Shown here one piece after another: positions 54,712 through 64,000 of a stretch of 64,000 bases of DNA. Under the pieces are notes generated by a model. That model was not told the DNA's origin and ran no database searches. It saw only the letters and a list, made by a program, of their open reading frames with translations. Both the position numbers and the translations under genes were made by a program. Every line of letters starts with the position of its first letter. The stretch's first letter is position 1. This stretch comes from Scylla paramamosain (Eukaryota; Arthropoda; Malacostraca; Decapoda; Portunidae), in the NCBI RefSeq assembly GCF_035594125.1, contig NC_087185.1:11105164-11169163 (forward strand). The letters are read 5' to 3'.

Positions 54712-55330
54712 ATATCAAGGGAGTTTAGAGCAGAAGAGCAAGTATTAGCCCTTAAATTGCTGATGAGAGACACTGGTTAATCGTAAATGACACTAGTAAT
54801 CATAGCCTTTAGTAATCCAAGACCAGTTTATTGAGTAGAGATGTTTGATTGAAGAATATTAAGAGTTAAGAGCAGAAGAGCAAGTATTAGCCCTTAAACT
54901 GCTGATGAGAGACATTAGCTAATTGCAAATGACACTAGTAATCATAGCCTTTAGTAATTCAAGTTTATTGAGTAGAGATGTTTGAATGAAGAATATTGAA
55001 GGAGTTTGGAGCAGAGGAGCAAGTATTATCCCCTAAACTGCTGATGAGAGAGAACAGTTAATCGTAAATGACATCAGTAAGTGTCAGTGCAAGTACTTAG
55101 TCGAGGAATATGAAGGAAATTTAGAGCAAATCAGACACAAATTAACTCTTTACCTGTTGATGACAGTTGATTCTTGACGGCACAAGTAATTTAAATGATT
55201 TTATTGAATAGAAATGCACAAATAGACACTTGAAAGAAGCATATGAAGGGAGTTTAAAGGAAATTGGCAGCATATTAACTCTGGCTTCTGGTAATAGACA
55301 GCCAAACTTGGACGACACAAGTAATACAAG
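54712..55330 (+). repeat. Tandem repeat, ~115-145-bp unit, about five copies
   Basis: Units start near 54719, 54862, 55001, 55114 and 55247 with forms of 'aagggagtttagagcag'. They share 'gcaagtattagcccttaaa', 'tgctgatgagaga', 'taatcgtaaatgacac' and 'attgagtagagatg'. The first two are close copies; the last two are diverged and shorter. No coding potential. Confidence 0.85.
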
Positions 55331-55482
55331 ATGATTTTACCGTGCATTGTATTGCTGCCACAGACGCGTCAGTCAGGAATGTCGAGACATTTAAAAGCAC
55401 ATCAGCAATGGAGAAGGAAGGTGGGAGAGGAAAGGAGAGCAAACCTACGGCCAAACTATTAATACAGTCACATGTCACAAAG

Positions 55483-55568
55483 GAGGAGGAGGAGGAGGAG
55501 GAGGAGGAGCAGGAGAGATACAGCAGGAACAAGGCACCCTATCGCTCTTCTTGCCCGTAGGTAATTTG

Positions 55569-55600
<32 letters not shown>
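55483..55600. repeat. (GGA)n and (CT)n short tracts
   Basis: (GGA)n near 55483-55509 and (CT)n near 55568-55600, separated by unique DNA. Confidence 0.9.
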
Positions 55601-55601
<1 letters not shown>

Positions 55602-55658
55602 TTCAGACGTCCAATTGACATGGTATTTTTAATTCTGATGACATTTTATATCCATTTA

Positions 55659-55726
<68 letters not shown>

Positions 55727-55768
55727 TTGAGGAATTGAGTGATACTAGATGGTTGTAGTTTTATTTTA

Positions 55769-55811
<43 letters not shown>
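55659..55811. repeat. (ATT)n and (CA)n
   Basis: (ATT)n at about 55659-55727 and (CA)n at about 55771-55810, with a short unique spacer. Confidence 0.94.
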
Positions 55812-55812
<1 letters not shown>

Positions 55813-55994
55813 TTATAAACCCTATTTTTTTCCCCCCTTAAAGAAGAAGAAGAAGAAAAAAGAAAAGAACACCACATTAACTCACACAAAACAACTCTAG
55901 CTACATAAATGCACACACATAGACTTCAACATAACACCGCACACATGACCTTTTAGGCAAAGTGAGGATAAAAAAAAAAAAAAAAAAGATTGGG

Positions 55995-56128
55995 TCTCAC
56001 TGACTAAACGAATACAGTGGATGAGGAGTATTCCTTACGAGGCGAGACTGAAGCTGTTAAATTTACACTCCTTAGAGAGACGTAGGTTAAGAGGGGACCT
56101 GATAGAAGTCTTTAAGTGGTATAAGGGT
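55995..56128 (+). mobile_element. CR1-like 3' coding fragment, inverted partner
   Basis: Plus-strand reading RLKLLNLHSLERRRLRGDLIE and VFKWYKG, the same residues encoded on the minus strand at about 56450-56590. It abuts the next feature at 'aagggttaaaacataagaac', so the two form a head-to-head inverted repeat with a spacer of about 320 bp. Confidence 0.85.
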
Positions 56129-57300
56129 TAAAACATAAGAACATAAGAAATAAGGGACGCTGCAAGAAGCGACCAGGCTTACACGTGGCAGTCCCTGTAT
56201 GAAATATACCTACCTATTTCCAACTATTATCCCCATCCATAAACCTGTCTAATCTTCTCTTAAAGCTCCCTAATGTCCTAGCACTAACAACATGATTACT
56301 GAGTCCTTTCCACTCATCTACCACTCTATCTGAGAACCAATTTTTTTCCTATCTCCTTCCTAAACCTAAATTTTTCAAGTTTGAACCCGTTATTTCTTGT
56401 TCTACCCTGGTTGCTGATCCTAAGAATTTTGCTTACATCCCCCTTGTTATAACCCTTATACCAATTAAAGACTTCATATCAGGTCCCCTCTTAACCTACG
56501 TCTCTCTAAAGAATGTAAATTTAACAGCTTCAACCTCACCTCGTAAGGAACACTTCTCATCCCCTGTATCCTTTTAGTCATTCTCCTCTGTACTGATTCT
56601 AATAGACCTATATCTTTCCTGTAATGTGGGGACCAGAACTGCACAGCGTAGTCTAGATGAGGTCTGACCAGCGCCAAGTATAACTTTAATATTACTTCCG
56701 GCCTTCTACTTTTAACACTCCTAAAAATTAATCTTAGTACCCTATTTGCCTTGTTTCTGGCTTCTATGCAGTGTTTCCCTAGACGGAGTTCAGAGCTAAC
56801 TATAACTCATAAATCTTTCTCGTACCCTGTACCTACCTGTCTTTAATTTTTTTAGCCTATCTATCTCCTGTTCCACTATCTACCTAGTTATGGAAATATC
56901 TGTCAGCTTCTCATTCTCATCCGCTCTAAACACCTGTTCACTATCTGGTATACCCTGGATGTTTTCCTGGGTGAAGACAGTTAAAAAATACTCATTCAGA
57001 AGCTTACTAATCTCCTCCCCAGAACTAACCAGCTCCCCATCTGCTGCCTTTAATAGACCTATAGTATCCTTATTCTTCGTCCTGTATAAAATCCCTTGGG
57101 GTCCGCCTTCGCCTGGCTGGCTACCTTTAACTCATAATTGCTCTTAGCTTTCCTCGTTAACTTCCTGACTGTTCTAACTAATTCATTATATTGTGACCTT
57201 AACACTTCTTCACCTGCCCTTAATCTCTTATATATACTTCTCTTACGCCCTATATAATGCTTTAACCTAGCAGTCATCCATTTAGGGTCATTTTTTTTAT
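56129..57300 (-). mobile_element. CR1-like non-LTR retrotransposon, internally deleted
   Basis: Minus-strand order: a linker region (IGRKRSIYKRLRAGEEVLRSQ, ending near 57059), GLLKAADGELVSSGEEISKL, then VFTQENIQGIPD, a jump near 56870 that skips the reverse transcriptase palm, then LGKHCIEARNKANRVL and ALVRPHLDYAVQFWSPHYRKD. Next comes the C-terminal end, a 3' UTR ('ggactgccacgtgtaagcc') and a tail of the form 'ttcttatgttcttatgtt', an octamer-like tail reminiscent of CR1. No endonuclease and no catalytic Asp box remain, so it is a fossil. Confidence 0.82.
56474..57277 (-). pseudogene. Reverse transcriptase remnant without catalytic core
   Basis: Two pieces of one former polyprotein: a linker of 72 codons ending near 57059 with continuation to about 56890, and a C-terminal piece of 67 codons (56474-56677) with LDYAVQFWSP and LLESVQRRMTKRIQGM. 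The region between them is too short to hold the fingers and palm, so the active site is deleted. Recognised from conserved CR1/Jockey C-terminal wording; frame breaks occur in both pieces. Confidence 0.8.
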
Positions 57301-57399
57301 CTTATTGTCCTATACGGGATATTTGCTAACTGACCTGCATGTACTTTATCTACGAAATATTTATACAATTCATCTACATTTACCTCACCTAAGTGTAGG

Positions 57400-58520
57400 G
57401 TAAAGGAGGATGTCTCAGTGGAAAGTTTCGGTGAAGGAAAGATTTCAAAGGAAGGTTGTGGTGATGGAGGGGAAAAATTGTTATACGAAAAGGAAGTGTT
57501 GGTTTGTGGCGATAGGAAGAAGGAATAAAGGAAGAAATGTTTGGGGTGAAGGAGGAAGGACTTCAGGAAGGGTTGCAGTGAAAGAAAGGAAGGATTGTGA
57601 TGGAGAGGATTGGTAGTGAAAGAGGAGGTTGTAGGAACAATCACGGATAGAAGAGGGTAGTTTTAGGGATTGGGGTGGTGAAAGGAAAGTTTTGGGTTCG
57701 GTGATGAAGAAGGATTTAAATTCAAAGAGTAAAAAGCTAGAGAAAAAAAAAGGCCTTGGGTGTAAGAAGGTACAATTGAAAAGGATTAAAAAATGGGAGG
57801 TTTAGAAGCGATAGATGGAATGAAAGACTAAATGAAGAAGGAAGATGAAAAGGAGGAGGAGGGTTAGGAGGAAAAGGACGGACAGGAGGAGGAAGAGGAA
57901 GAAGAGAGATAGATGATATGATTAGGGAAAGAAGAGGGCACTTTTAGGGATTATGGTTAAGAGAGAGAAGATTTTGGGATGAAAGAGAGAGTGATTGAGA
58001 GTAAACGAAAAAAAAAAAAAGGTTTGCTGAGGAAAGATTGTGCATGAAAAGGACTACAATTGACGAATGAAGAGGTGCAGAATGAAGAAGGATGTGGATG
58101 GGATAAGATAGAAATGTAAAAGATAAAGAAATAAGAGGTTCGGCTGGATAGTTAGGGTGGAGGACAAAAAGGAGAAGGAGGAGGAGGAGGAGGAGGAGGA
58201 GGAGGAGGAGGAGGAGGAAGAGGAGGAGGAGATGATACGAAAAAAAGATTAAGAGTAAAGTGAGTTTGGTTGAAGAGCTTAAGGGTGAATTAAGCCTGAA
58301 AATTATGATAAAGAAACAGGTTTAGAAGTGAAGGAAGAGAGAATTGGGTAGAGGAACAGTAGACAGAGGAGGAGGAGGAGGAGGAGGAGAAGGAGGAGGA
58401 GGAGGAGGAGTAGGAGGAAGAGGAGGAGGAGGAGGAGGAGAAGTAGGAGGAGGAGGAGGAGGAGGAAAAAGTAAAAGGAAGAGGAGTAGGAGGAGAAGCT
58501 GGATTTTTGGGGCGTGATAT
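57400..58520 (+). repeat. Polypurine tract with (GGA)n cores
   Basis: About 1.1 kb strongly biased to A and G on the plus strand ('ggaagaaggaag', 'aaaggaggagg'), with purer (GGA)n at about 58168-58232 and 58366-58475. Minus-strand Pro/Ser/Phe frames here are compositional. Confidence 0.85.
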
Positions 58521-58910
58521 GGGGGAAGAAGAATGGGAGGAGGAATAAGAGTGGGAAGAGGAGGAGAAAGAATAGGTGGAGTTACAGGAGGAGGAAGAAA
58601 AGCAACAAGTTTTTTGCGGTGACGATTTCGGTGGAGGAACAGTGGACGGGGAAGTGTGGGAAGAGGAGGAGGAGAAACAGAAGCAGGAGTTTTTTTGAGG
58701 GGGTGGTTTGGGTGAGGCGCCTTCATCAAACTTGTGAACGCAGCTAAATAAGGTGGAGGAAAAGTTCTGTGATAAGGCCCCAAAATGAAGTCAGGAAGAG
58801 CCTCGTGCACGCATGGGATTAGTGAGATACAAGGAGCCAGCCAGCCAGCACTGGGCAAGGCGGTGGACAGATTACTGCACCAGCCACAGAGGAGACACAC
58901 AAACAAAGAG
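58521..58910. other. Unique DNA after the polypurine tract
   Basis: Purine-rich at first, then mixed; no gene recognised. Confidence 0.5.
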
Positions 58911-58998
<88 letters not shown>

Positions 58999-59097
58999 TC
59001 ACTCACTCACTCACTCACTCACTCACTCACTCACCTTTATTTTTACTCTTATCTTTAATTTTTCTACCTTTCATTTATTTTACCTCTTTCCTGTTAA

Positions 59098-59165
<68 letters not shown>
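58911..59165. repeat. (CA)n + (CTCA)n and (GT)n
   Basis: (CA)n about 58911-58993 running into (CTCA)n to about 59033; (GT)n about 59099-59165. The CA and GT tracts are complementary, about 105 bp apart. Confidence 0.95.
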
Positions 59166-59168
<3 letters not shown>

Positions 59169-59304
59169 CGTGTGTGCGTGCGTGCGTGCGTGTGTGAGGT
59201 CGAGGAGGCAAAGGGCACCACTGTGATGTTACTGCCTTTACCGTCCTGCCTTCCATTAAGCTACGTTATATAAAGGCACGTGTTAAAAGATGCTTTGCCT
59301 TCTA

Positions 59305-59495
59305 ACCACGGTTGTTTTCAAAGGCCACAGAGATGATTAGTCGGCTCCTTAAGAGTGTTTCTTCTGATAATAATGCTAAACTCTTCTTAGTTTGTCACCT
59401 GAGCTGTAAAAATATCCTTAAAAATCCGTGTAACTTGAACTGAAGTGCAGCCTTTTGAAAGTAGTCTGTGCAGCGCGAAAACGTTTCAGAATGTT
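59305..59495. mobile_element. MITE-like element, copy 2 (degraded left end)
   Basis: 'accacggttgttttcaaagg', 'cacagagatgatta', 'aaaatccgtgtaacttgaac' and 'agccttttgaaagtag' align in order with the element at 60659-60880. The right terminus 'cgtttcagaat' at 59482-59492 is recognisable; the left inverted repeat is not. Confidence 0.65.
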
Positions 59496-59947
59496 GTTGA
59501 AAATGGGAGAGATTTCCACACTGAATCATGGAAACGTTGAAGATAAACATTGTATACTTTTGTTTCATCAGAGTTTTATTTATCTATGTATCTATTTACT
59601 TATTTTCTATTTATTTACTTTATTGCTGGTTCTTCAATATCGTAGAAATGTGATCAAGAAGGCAGTTGACGGAGAGCCGCCGCCGCGCCAGGTCAAGGAA
59701 AACGTCTTTGTTTTGTCACTAGTGTTTACCTGACAGATTAAGTTGTGTACAGACAGAACCCGTGTGTGTGTGTGTGTGTGTGTGTGTGTACAGAGAGCCC
59801 TCGTATATGTATGTGTATAAGTTTGTGGAGAGTCAGTGTGTATGTATGTATGTACGTATGTCCGCATGGCGGTTTTCTGTATGTATGGAAAAGTCCTGTG
59901 ACGGTCATGACTGTGTTAGTGTCTGTGTGTTTGTGCTAGTGTCCGTG

Positions 59948-59949
<2 letters not shown>
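59496..59949. other. Unique DNA with a short (GT)n
   Basis: Includes (GT)n at about 59760-59788 and TATG/TGTA-rich DNA near 59805-59860. No gene recognised. Confidence 0.5.

Positions 59950-60000
<51 letters not shown>
59950..60000. repeat. (AG)n microsatellite
   Basis: Pure AG repeat of about 50 bp leading directly into the ACAAG tandem repeat. Confidence 0.95.
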
Positions 60001-60003
<3 letters not shown>

Positions 60004-60532
60004 AGACAAGACAAGACAAGACAAGACTTGTCAAGACTTCTCAAGACAAGACAAGACTTGTCAAGACAAGACAAGACTTGTCAAGACTTGTCAAGACAAG
60101 TCAAGTCTTGTCAAGACAAGTTTTGACTTGTCTTGACAAGTTTTGACTTGTCTTGACAAGTCTTGACTTGTTAAGACTTGCAAGACTTGTCAAGACAAGT
60201 CAAGACTTGTCAAGACAAGTCAAAACTTGTCAAGACAAGTCAAGACTTGTCAAGACAAGTCAAGACAAGTCAAGACTTGTCAAGACAAGTCAAGACTTGT
60301 CAAGACAAGTCAAGACTTGTCAAGACAAGTCAAGACTTGTCAAGACAAGTCAAGACTTGTCAAGACTTGTCAAGACAAGTCAAGACTTGTCAAGACTTGT
60401 CAAGACAAGACAAGTCAAGACAAGACTTGTCAAGACTTGTCAAGACAAGACAAGTCAAGACTTGTCAAGACTTGTCAAGACTTGTCAAGACAAGTCAAGA
60501 CTTGACAAGACAAGACTTGTCAAGACAAGACA
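60001..60532. repeat. Self-complementary pentanucleotide tandem repeat
   Basis: About 530 bp made from the five-base words GTCAA, GACTT and GACAA. It begins as (ACAAG)n, and from about 60180 the regular 20-bp unit is GTCAAGACTT GTCAAGACAA. The unit contains two near-perfect palindromes, TTGTC-AA-GACAA and AAGTC-AA-GACTT. Around 60119-60175 the complementary words ('gacttgtcttgacaag') dominate. All three plus frames stay open for ~90-165 codons with Lys-Thr-Cys-Gln-Asp type repeats because the unit lacks stops. Confidence 0.93.
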
Positions 60533-60658
60533 GAGAGCAGTGAGCTCCGTGTCAGTAAGAGGGTGCTGTGTTCGTCGTTGTTGGAGCATGATGCCTCCTC
60601 TCCTGCTACCATTGCCGCCACGTGTCCTGCCATTGCCCGGGACACCTGCTTGAGGCTT

Positions 60659-60880
60659 GCATTCTGAAACACTGTACTCTCTCACCACGATTGTTTTCAG
60701 AGGCCAGAGATGACTATTCAGCTTCTCAACAATGTTTTTCCTGTTAATAATGTAAAAATATTGTTAATCTGTCTCTAGAACCATTAAAAAAAAAAAATTT
60801 GAAAACCCGTGTCACTTCAAACAGACTAAAGGGTTTTGAATGTAGCGGAGATCCGGCTCGGATGTGTTTCAGAATACGGT
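60659..60880. mobile_element. MITE-like element, copy 3 (best preserved)
   Basis: Left end 'attctgaaacac' at 60661-60672 and right end 'gtgtttcagaatacg' at 60864-60878 are inverted repeats; with copy 1's left end 'cgtattctgaaacac' the terminal repeat is 15 bp. About 220 bp, non-coding, with an A-rich run near 60785-60800. A target-site duplication is not obvious. Confidence 0.75.
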
Positions 60881-60908
60881 CCTGTTGTGTGCACGATGGC
60901 ACGATGGC

Positions 60909-60910
<2 letters not shown>

Positions 60911-60957
<47 letters not shown>

Positions 60958-60964
60958 ACACCAC

Positions 60965-61009
<45 letters not shown>

Positions 61010-61095
61010 AACGCGAGTGAGGCGAGAAGAGGTGTGGATGAGACTGTAATATGATATTGCAAGTTAACACACACACACACACACACATACGAGTA
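60911..61095. repeat. (CA)n cluster
   Basis: (CA)n about 60911-61006 with CC slips, then a shorter one near 61068-61087. 61096-61314 is unique with a GGA-rich patch near 61225-61262. Confidence 0.93.
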
Positions 61096-61313
61096 CACAC
61101 ACACACGACAAACCATTTATCTGTTGTCCTTTTCTCTCAGTTGCTGCAGCATCTATTAATCCCTCTTAGCTGTGAGTGGCGAGGCTCCGGGAATTATTGC
61201 ATTGATTGGAACGTGCAGGGAAGCATGGAGAGGAAGAGGAGGAGGAGGAAGAGAAGGAGGAGGGAGTCTGACCTTCCTTTCATGTAGCGTGAATTAACTT
61301 TTTTATTGCATCC

Positions 61314-61420
<107 letters not shown>

Positions 61421-61448
61421 CGTTTGTAATTTCGTTTGGCAAAGCTTG

Positions 61449-64000
61449 TTTTTTTTTGTTTTTTTTTATGTAGGAAGGATACTGGCCAAGGGCAACAAAA
61501 ATCTAATAAAAAAAATGCCCACTGAAATGCCAGTCCCATAAAAGGGTCAAAGCAGTGGTCAAAAATTGGTGGATAAGTGTCTTGAAACCTCCCTCTTCAA
61601 GAAATTCAAGTCATAGGAAGGTGGAAATACAGAAGCAGGCAGGGAGTTCCAGAGTTTACCAGAGAAAGGGATGAATGATTGAGAATACTGGTTAACTCTT
61701 GCGTTAGAGAGGTGGACAGAATAGGGGTGAGAGAAAGAAGAAAGTCTTGTGCAGCGAGGCCGTGGAAGAAGGGGAGGCATGCAGTTAGCAAGATCAGAAG
61801 AGCAGTTGGCATGAAAATAGCGGTAGAAGACAGCTAGATATGCAACATTGCGGCGGTGAGAGAGGGGCTGAAGACAGTCAGAGGCTGAAGACAGTTAGAG
61901 GAGAGGAGTTGATAAGATGAAAAGCTTTTGATTCCACCCTGTCTAGAAGAGCAGTATGAGTGGAACCCCCCCAGACATGTGAAGCATACTCCATACATGG
62001 ACGGATAAGGCCCTTGTACAGAGTTAGCAGCTGAGGGGGTGAGAAAAACTGGCGGAGACGTCTCAGAACACCTAACTTCATAGAAGCTGTTTTAGCTAGA
62101 AATGAGATGTGAAGTTTCCAGTTCAGATTATAAGTAAAGGACAGACCGAGGATGTTCAGTGTAGAAGAGGGGGACAGTTGAGTGTCATTGAAAAAGAGGG
62201 GATAGTTGTCTGGAAAGTTGTGTCGAGTTGATAGATAGAGGAATTGAGTTTTTGAGGCATTGAACAATACCAAGTTTGCTCTGCCCCAATCAGAAATTTT
62301 TGAAAGATCAGAAGTCAGGCGTTCTGTAGCTTTTCTGCGTGAAATGTTTACCTCCTGAAGGGTTGGACGTCTATGAAAAGACGTGGAAAAGTGCAGGGTG
62401 GTATCATCAGCGTAGGAGTGGATAGGACAAGAAGTTTGGTTTAGAAGATCATTAATGAATAATAAGAAGAGAGTGGGTGACAGGACAGAACCCTGAGGAA
62501 CACCACTGTTAATAGATTTAGGAGAAGAACAGTGACCGTGTACCACAGCAGCAATAGAACAGTCAGAAAGGAAACTTGAGATGAAGTTACAGAGAGAAGG
62601 ATAGAAACCGTAGGAGGGTAGTTTGGAAATCAAAGCTTTGTGCCAGACTCTATCAAAGGCTTTTGATATGTCCAAGGCAACAGCAAAAGTTTCACCAAAG
62701 TCTCTAAAAGAGGATGACCAAGACTCAGTAAGGAAAGCCAGAAGATCACCAGTAGAGCGGCCTTGATGGAACCCATACTGGCGATCAGATAGAAGGTTGT
62801 GAAGTGATAGATGTTTAAGAATCTTCCTGTTGAGGATAGATTAAAAAACTTTAGATAAGCAAGAAATTAAAGCAATAGGACGGTAGTTTGAGGGATTAGA
62901 GCGGTCACCATTTTTAGGAGCAAGTTGAATGTAGGCAAACTTCCAGCAAGAAGGAAAGGTAGATGTTGACAGACAGAGCTGAAAGAGTTTGACAAGACAA
63001 GGTGCAAGCACGGAGGCACAGTTTAGGAGAACAATAGGAGGGACCCCATCAGGTCCATAAGCCTTCCGAGGGTTTAGGCCAGTGAGGGCATGGAAAACAT
63101 CATTGCGAAGAATGAAGTAGTAAGAGGGTGGACGAGAGGGAGGAACAAGCCCAGAATCGTCCAAGGTAGAGTTTTTAGCAAAGGTTTGAGCAAAGAGTTC
63201 AGCTTTAGAAATAGATGTGATAGCAGTGGTGCCATCTGGTTGAAGTAGACGAGGGAAAGAAGAAGAAGCAAAGTCATTGGAGATATTTTTGGCTAGATGC
63301 CAGAAATCACGAGGGGAGTTAGATCTTGAAAGGTTTTGACATTTTCTGTTAATGAAGGAGTTTTTGGCTAGTTGGAGAACAGACTTGGCATGGTTCCGGG
63401 CAGAAATATAAAGTGCATGAGATTCTGGTGATGGAAGGCTTAAGTACTTTTTGTGGGCCACCTCTCTATCATGTATAGCACGAGAACAAGCTGTGTTAAA
63501 CCAAGGTTTAGAAGGTTTAGGACGAGAAAAAGAGTGAGGAATGTACGCCTCCATTCCAGACACTATCACCTCTGTTATGCGCTCAGCACACAAAGACGGG
63601 TCTCTAACACGGAAGCAGTTGTCATTCCAAGGAAAATCACCAAAATACCTCCTCAGGTCCCCCCAATTAGCAGAGGCAAAACGCCAGAGGCACCTTCGCT
63701 TAGGGGGACCCTGAGGAGGGATTGGAGTGATAGGACAAGATAAAGATATGAGATTGTGATCGGAGGAGCCCAACGGAGAAGAAAGGGTGACAGGATAAGC
63801 AGAAGGATTAGAGGTCAGGAAAAGGTCAAGAATGTTGGGCGTATCTCCAAGACGGTCAGGAATACGAGTAGGGTAATGCACCAATTGCTCTAGGTCATGG
63901 AGGATAGCAAAGTTGTAGGCTAGTTCAACAGGATGGTCAGTGAAGGGAGAGGAAAGCCAAAGCTGTTGGTGAACATTGAAGTCTCCAAGAATGGAGATCT
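61449..64000 (-). mobile_element. Family 1 non-LTR retrotransposon, copy D (cut by window end)
   Basis: Minus-strand copy with a poly(A) tail near 61449-61465, the family 3' UTR and coding sequence up to the window edge, where the endonuclease box ISILGDFN is being read. About 2.55 kb is visible and about 0.7 kb should lie beyond 64000. Confidence 0.92.
61559..64000 (-). pseudogene. Endonuclease-reverse transcriptase polyprotein, broken (copy D, partial)
   Basis: Open from the window edge down to about 62839, through GDFN, SSDHN and NYRPIALIS, then stopped by TAA where other copies have GAA (KVF-E). The same frame resumes and stays open to 61878 with QYGFHQGRSTGD, DISKAFDRVW, SGVPQGSVLSP and IHSYADDTT. 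A ~20-bp tandem duplication near 61870-61890 ('ctgaagacagt' repeated) shifts the frame before the last ~100 residues, which end at 61559. With one nonsense change and one frameshift in the visible part, this is the least damaged family 1 copy here. Confidence 0.9.

Noticed and set aside
58322..59002. 226-codon Pro-rich frame on the minus strand
   Set aside because: Arises from (GGA)n and (CA)n simple sequence.
60153..60653. Lys/Asp/Ser-rich 166-codon repeat frame
   Set aside because: All three plus frames are open because the 20-bp unit lacks stop codons.

Overview
The window reads as repeat-dominated, non-genic animal DNA. The dense long microsatellites ((CT)n, (GA)n, (GT)n, (TA)n, (ATT)n, (ACTC)n), several lineages of Jockey/CR1-type non-LTR retrotransposons and AT-rich satellite DNA fit a decapod crustacean, most likely a crab. 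That taxonomic call is inference from repeat style, not from a marker gene. I found no convincing host gene apart from one short GC-rich open frame at 26248-26469, and no rRNA, tRNA or CRISPR.

Layout. 1-23.84 kb: an AT-rich satellite of ~96-bp monomers arranged as a five-monomer higher-order repeat of ~480 bp, with several orientation switches, two long (TA)n tracts, and one 3.3-kb non-LTR retrotransposon (family 1, copy A, 16588-19883) inserted inside a (TA)n tract. 23.84-26.25 kb: a 75-bp retrotransposon scrap, A-rich DNA, long (GT)n, pyrimidine-rich DNA, (CT)n and a short unique stretch. 26.25-31.1 kb: the GC-rich open frame running straight into a ~4.5-kb minisatellite with 42/39-bp units. 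31.2-35 kb: a (GA)n/(CT)n foldback and family 1 copy 2. 35-41 kb: unique DNA, a MITE-like element and many microsatellites, including ~850 bp of (CTCA)n. 41.15-41.42 kb: a 3' fragment of a second non-LTR family (family 2).

42.35-49.76 kb is a three-level nest on the minus strand. Old family 1 copy C, lying in an (ACC)n tract, is split by family 1 copy B, and copy B is split in its 5' UTR by an almost intact family 2 element. Removing the inner element restores B to the ~3.27-kb length of the other family 1 copies. 49.8-61.4 kb holds microsatellites, a ~140-bp tandem repeat, fragments of a third, CR1-like family (one forming an inverted duplication), a polypurine tract, two more MITE-like copies and a self-complementary GTCAAGACTT/GTCAAGACAA tandem repeat. 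61.45-64 kb is family 1 copy D, which runs off the window.

The coding capacity is that of selfish elements. Families 1 and 2 each encode one polyprotein with an N-terminal APE-type (EEP) endonuclease and a reverse transcriptase, used for target-primed reverse transcription. Every family 1 copy is broken. The family 2 copy carries one visible frameshift.
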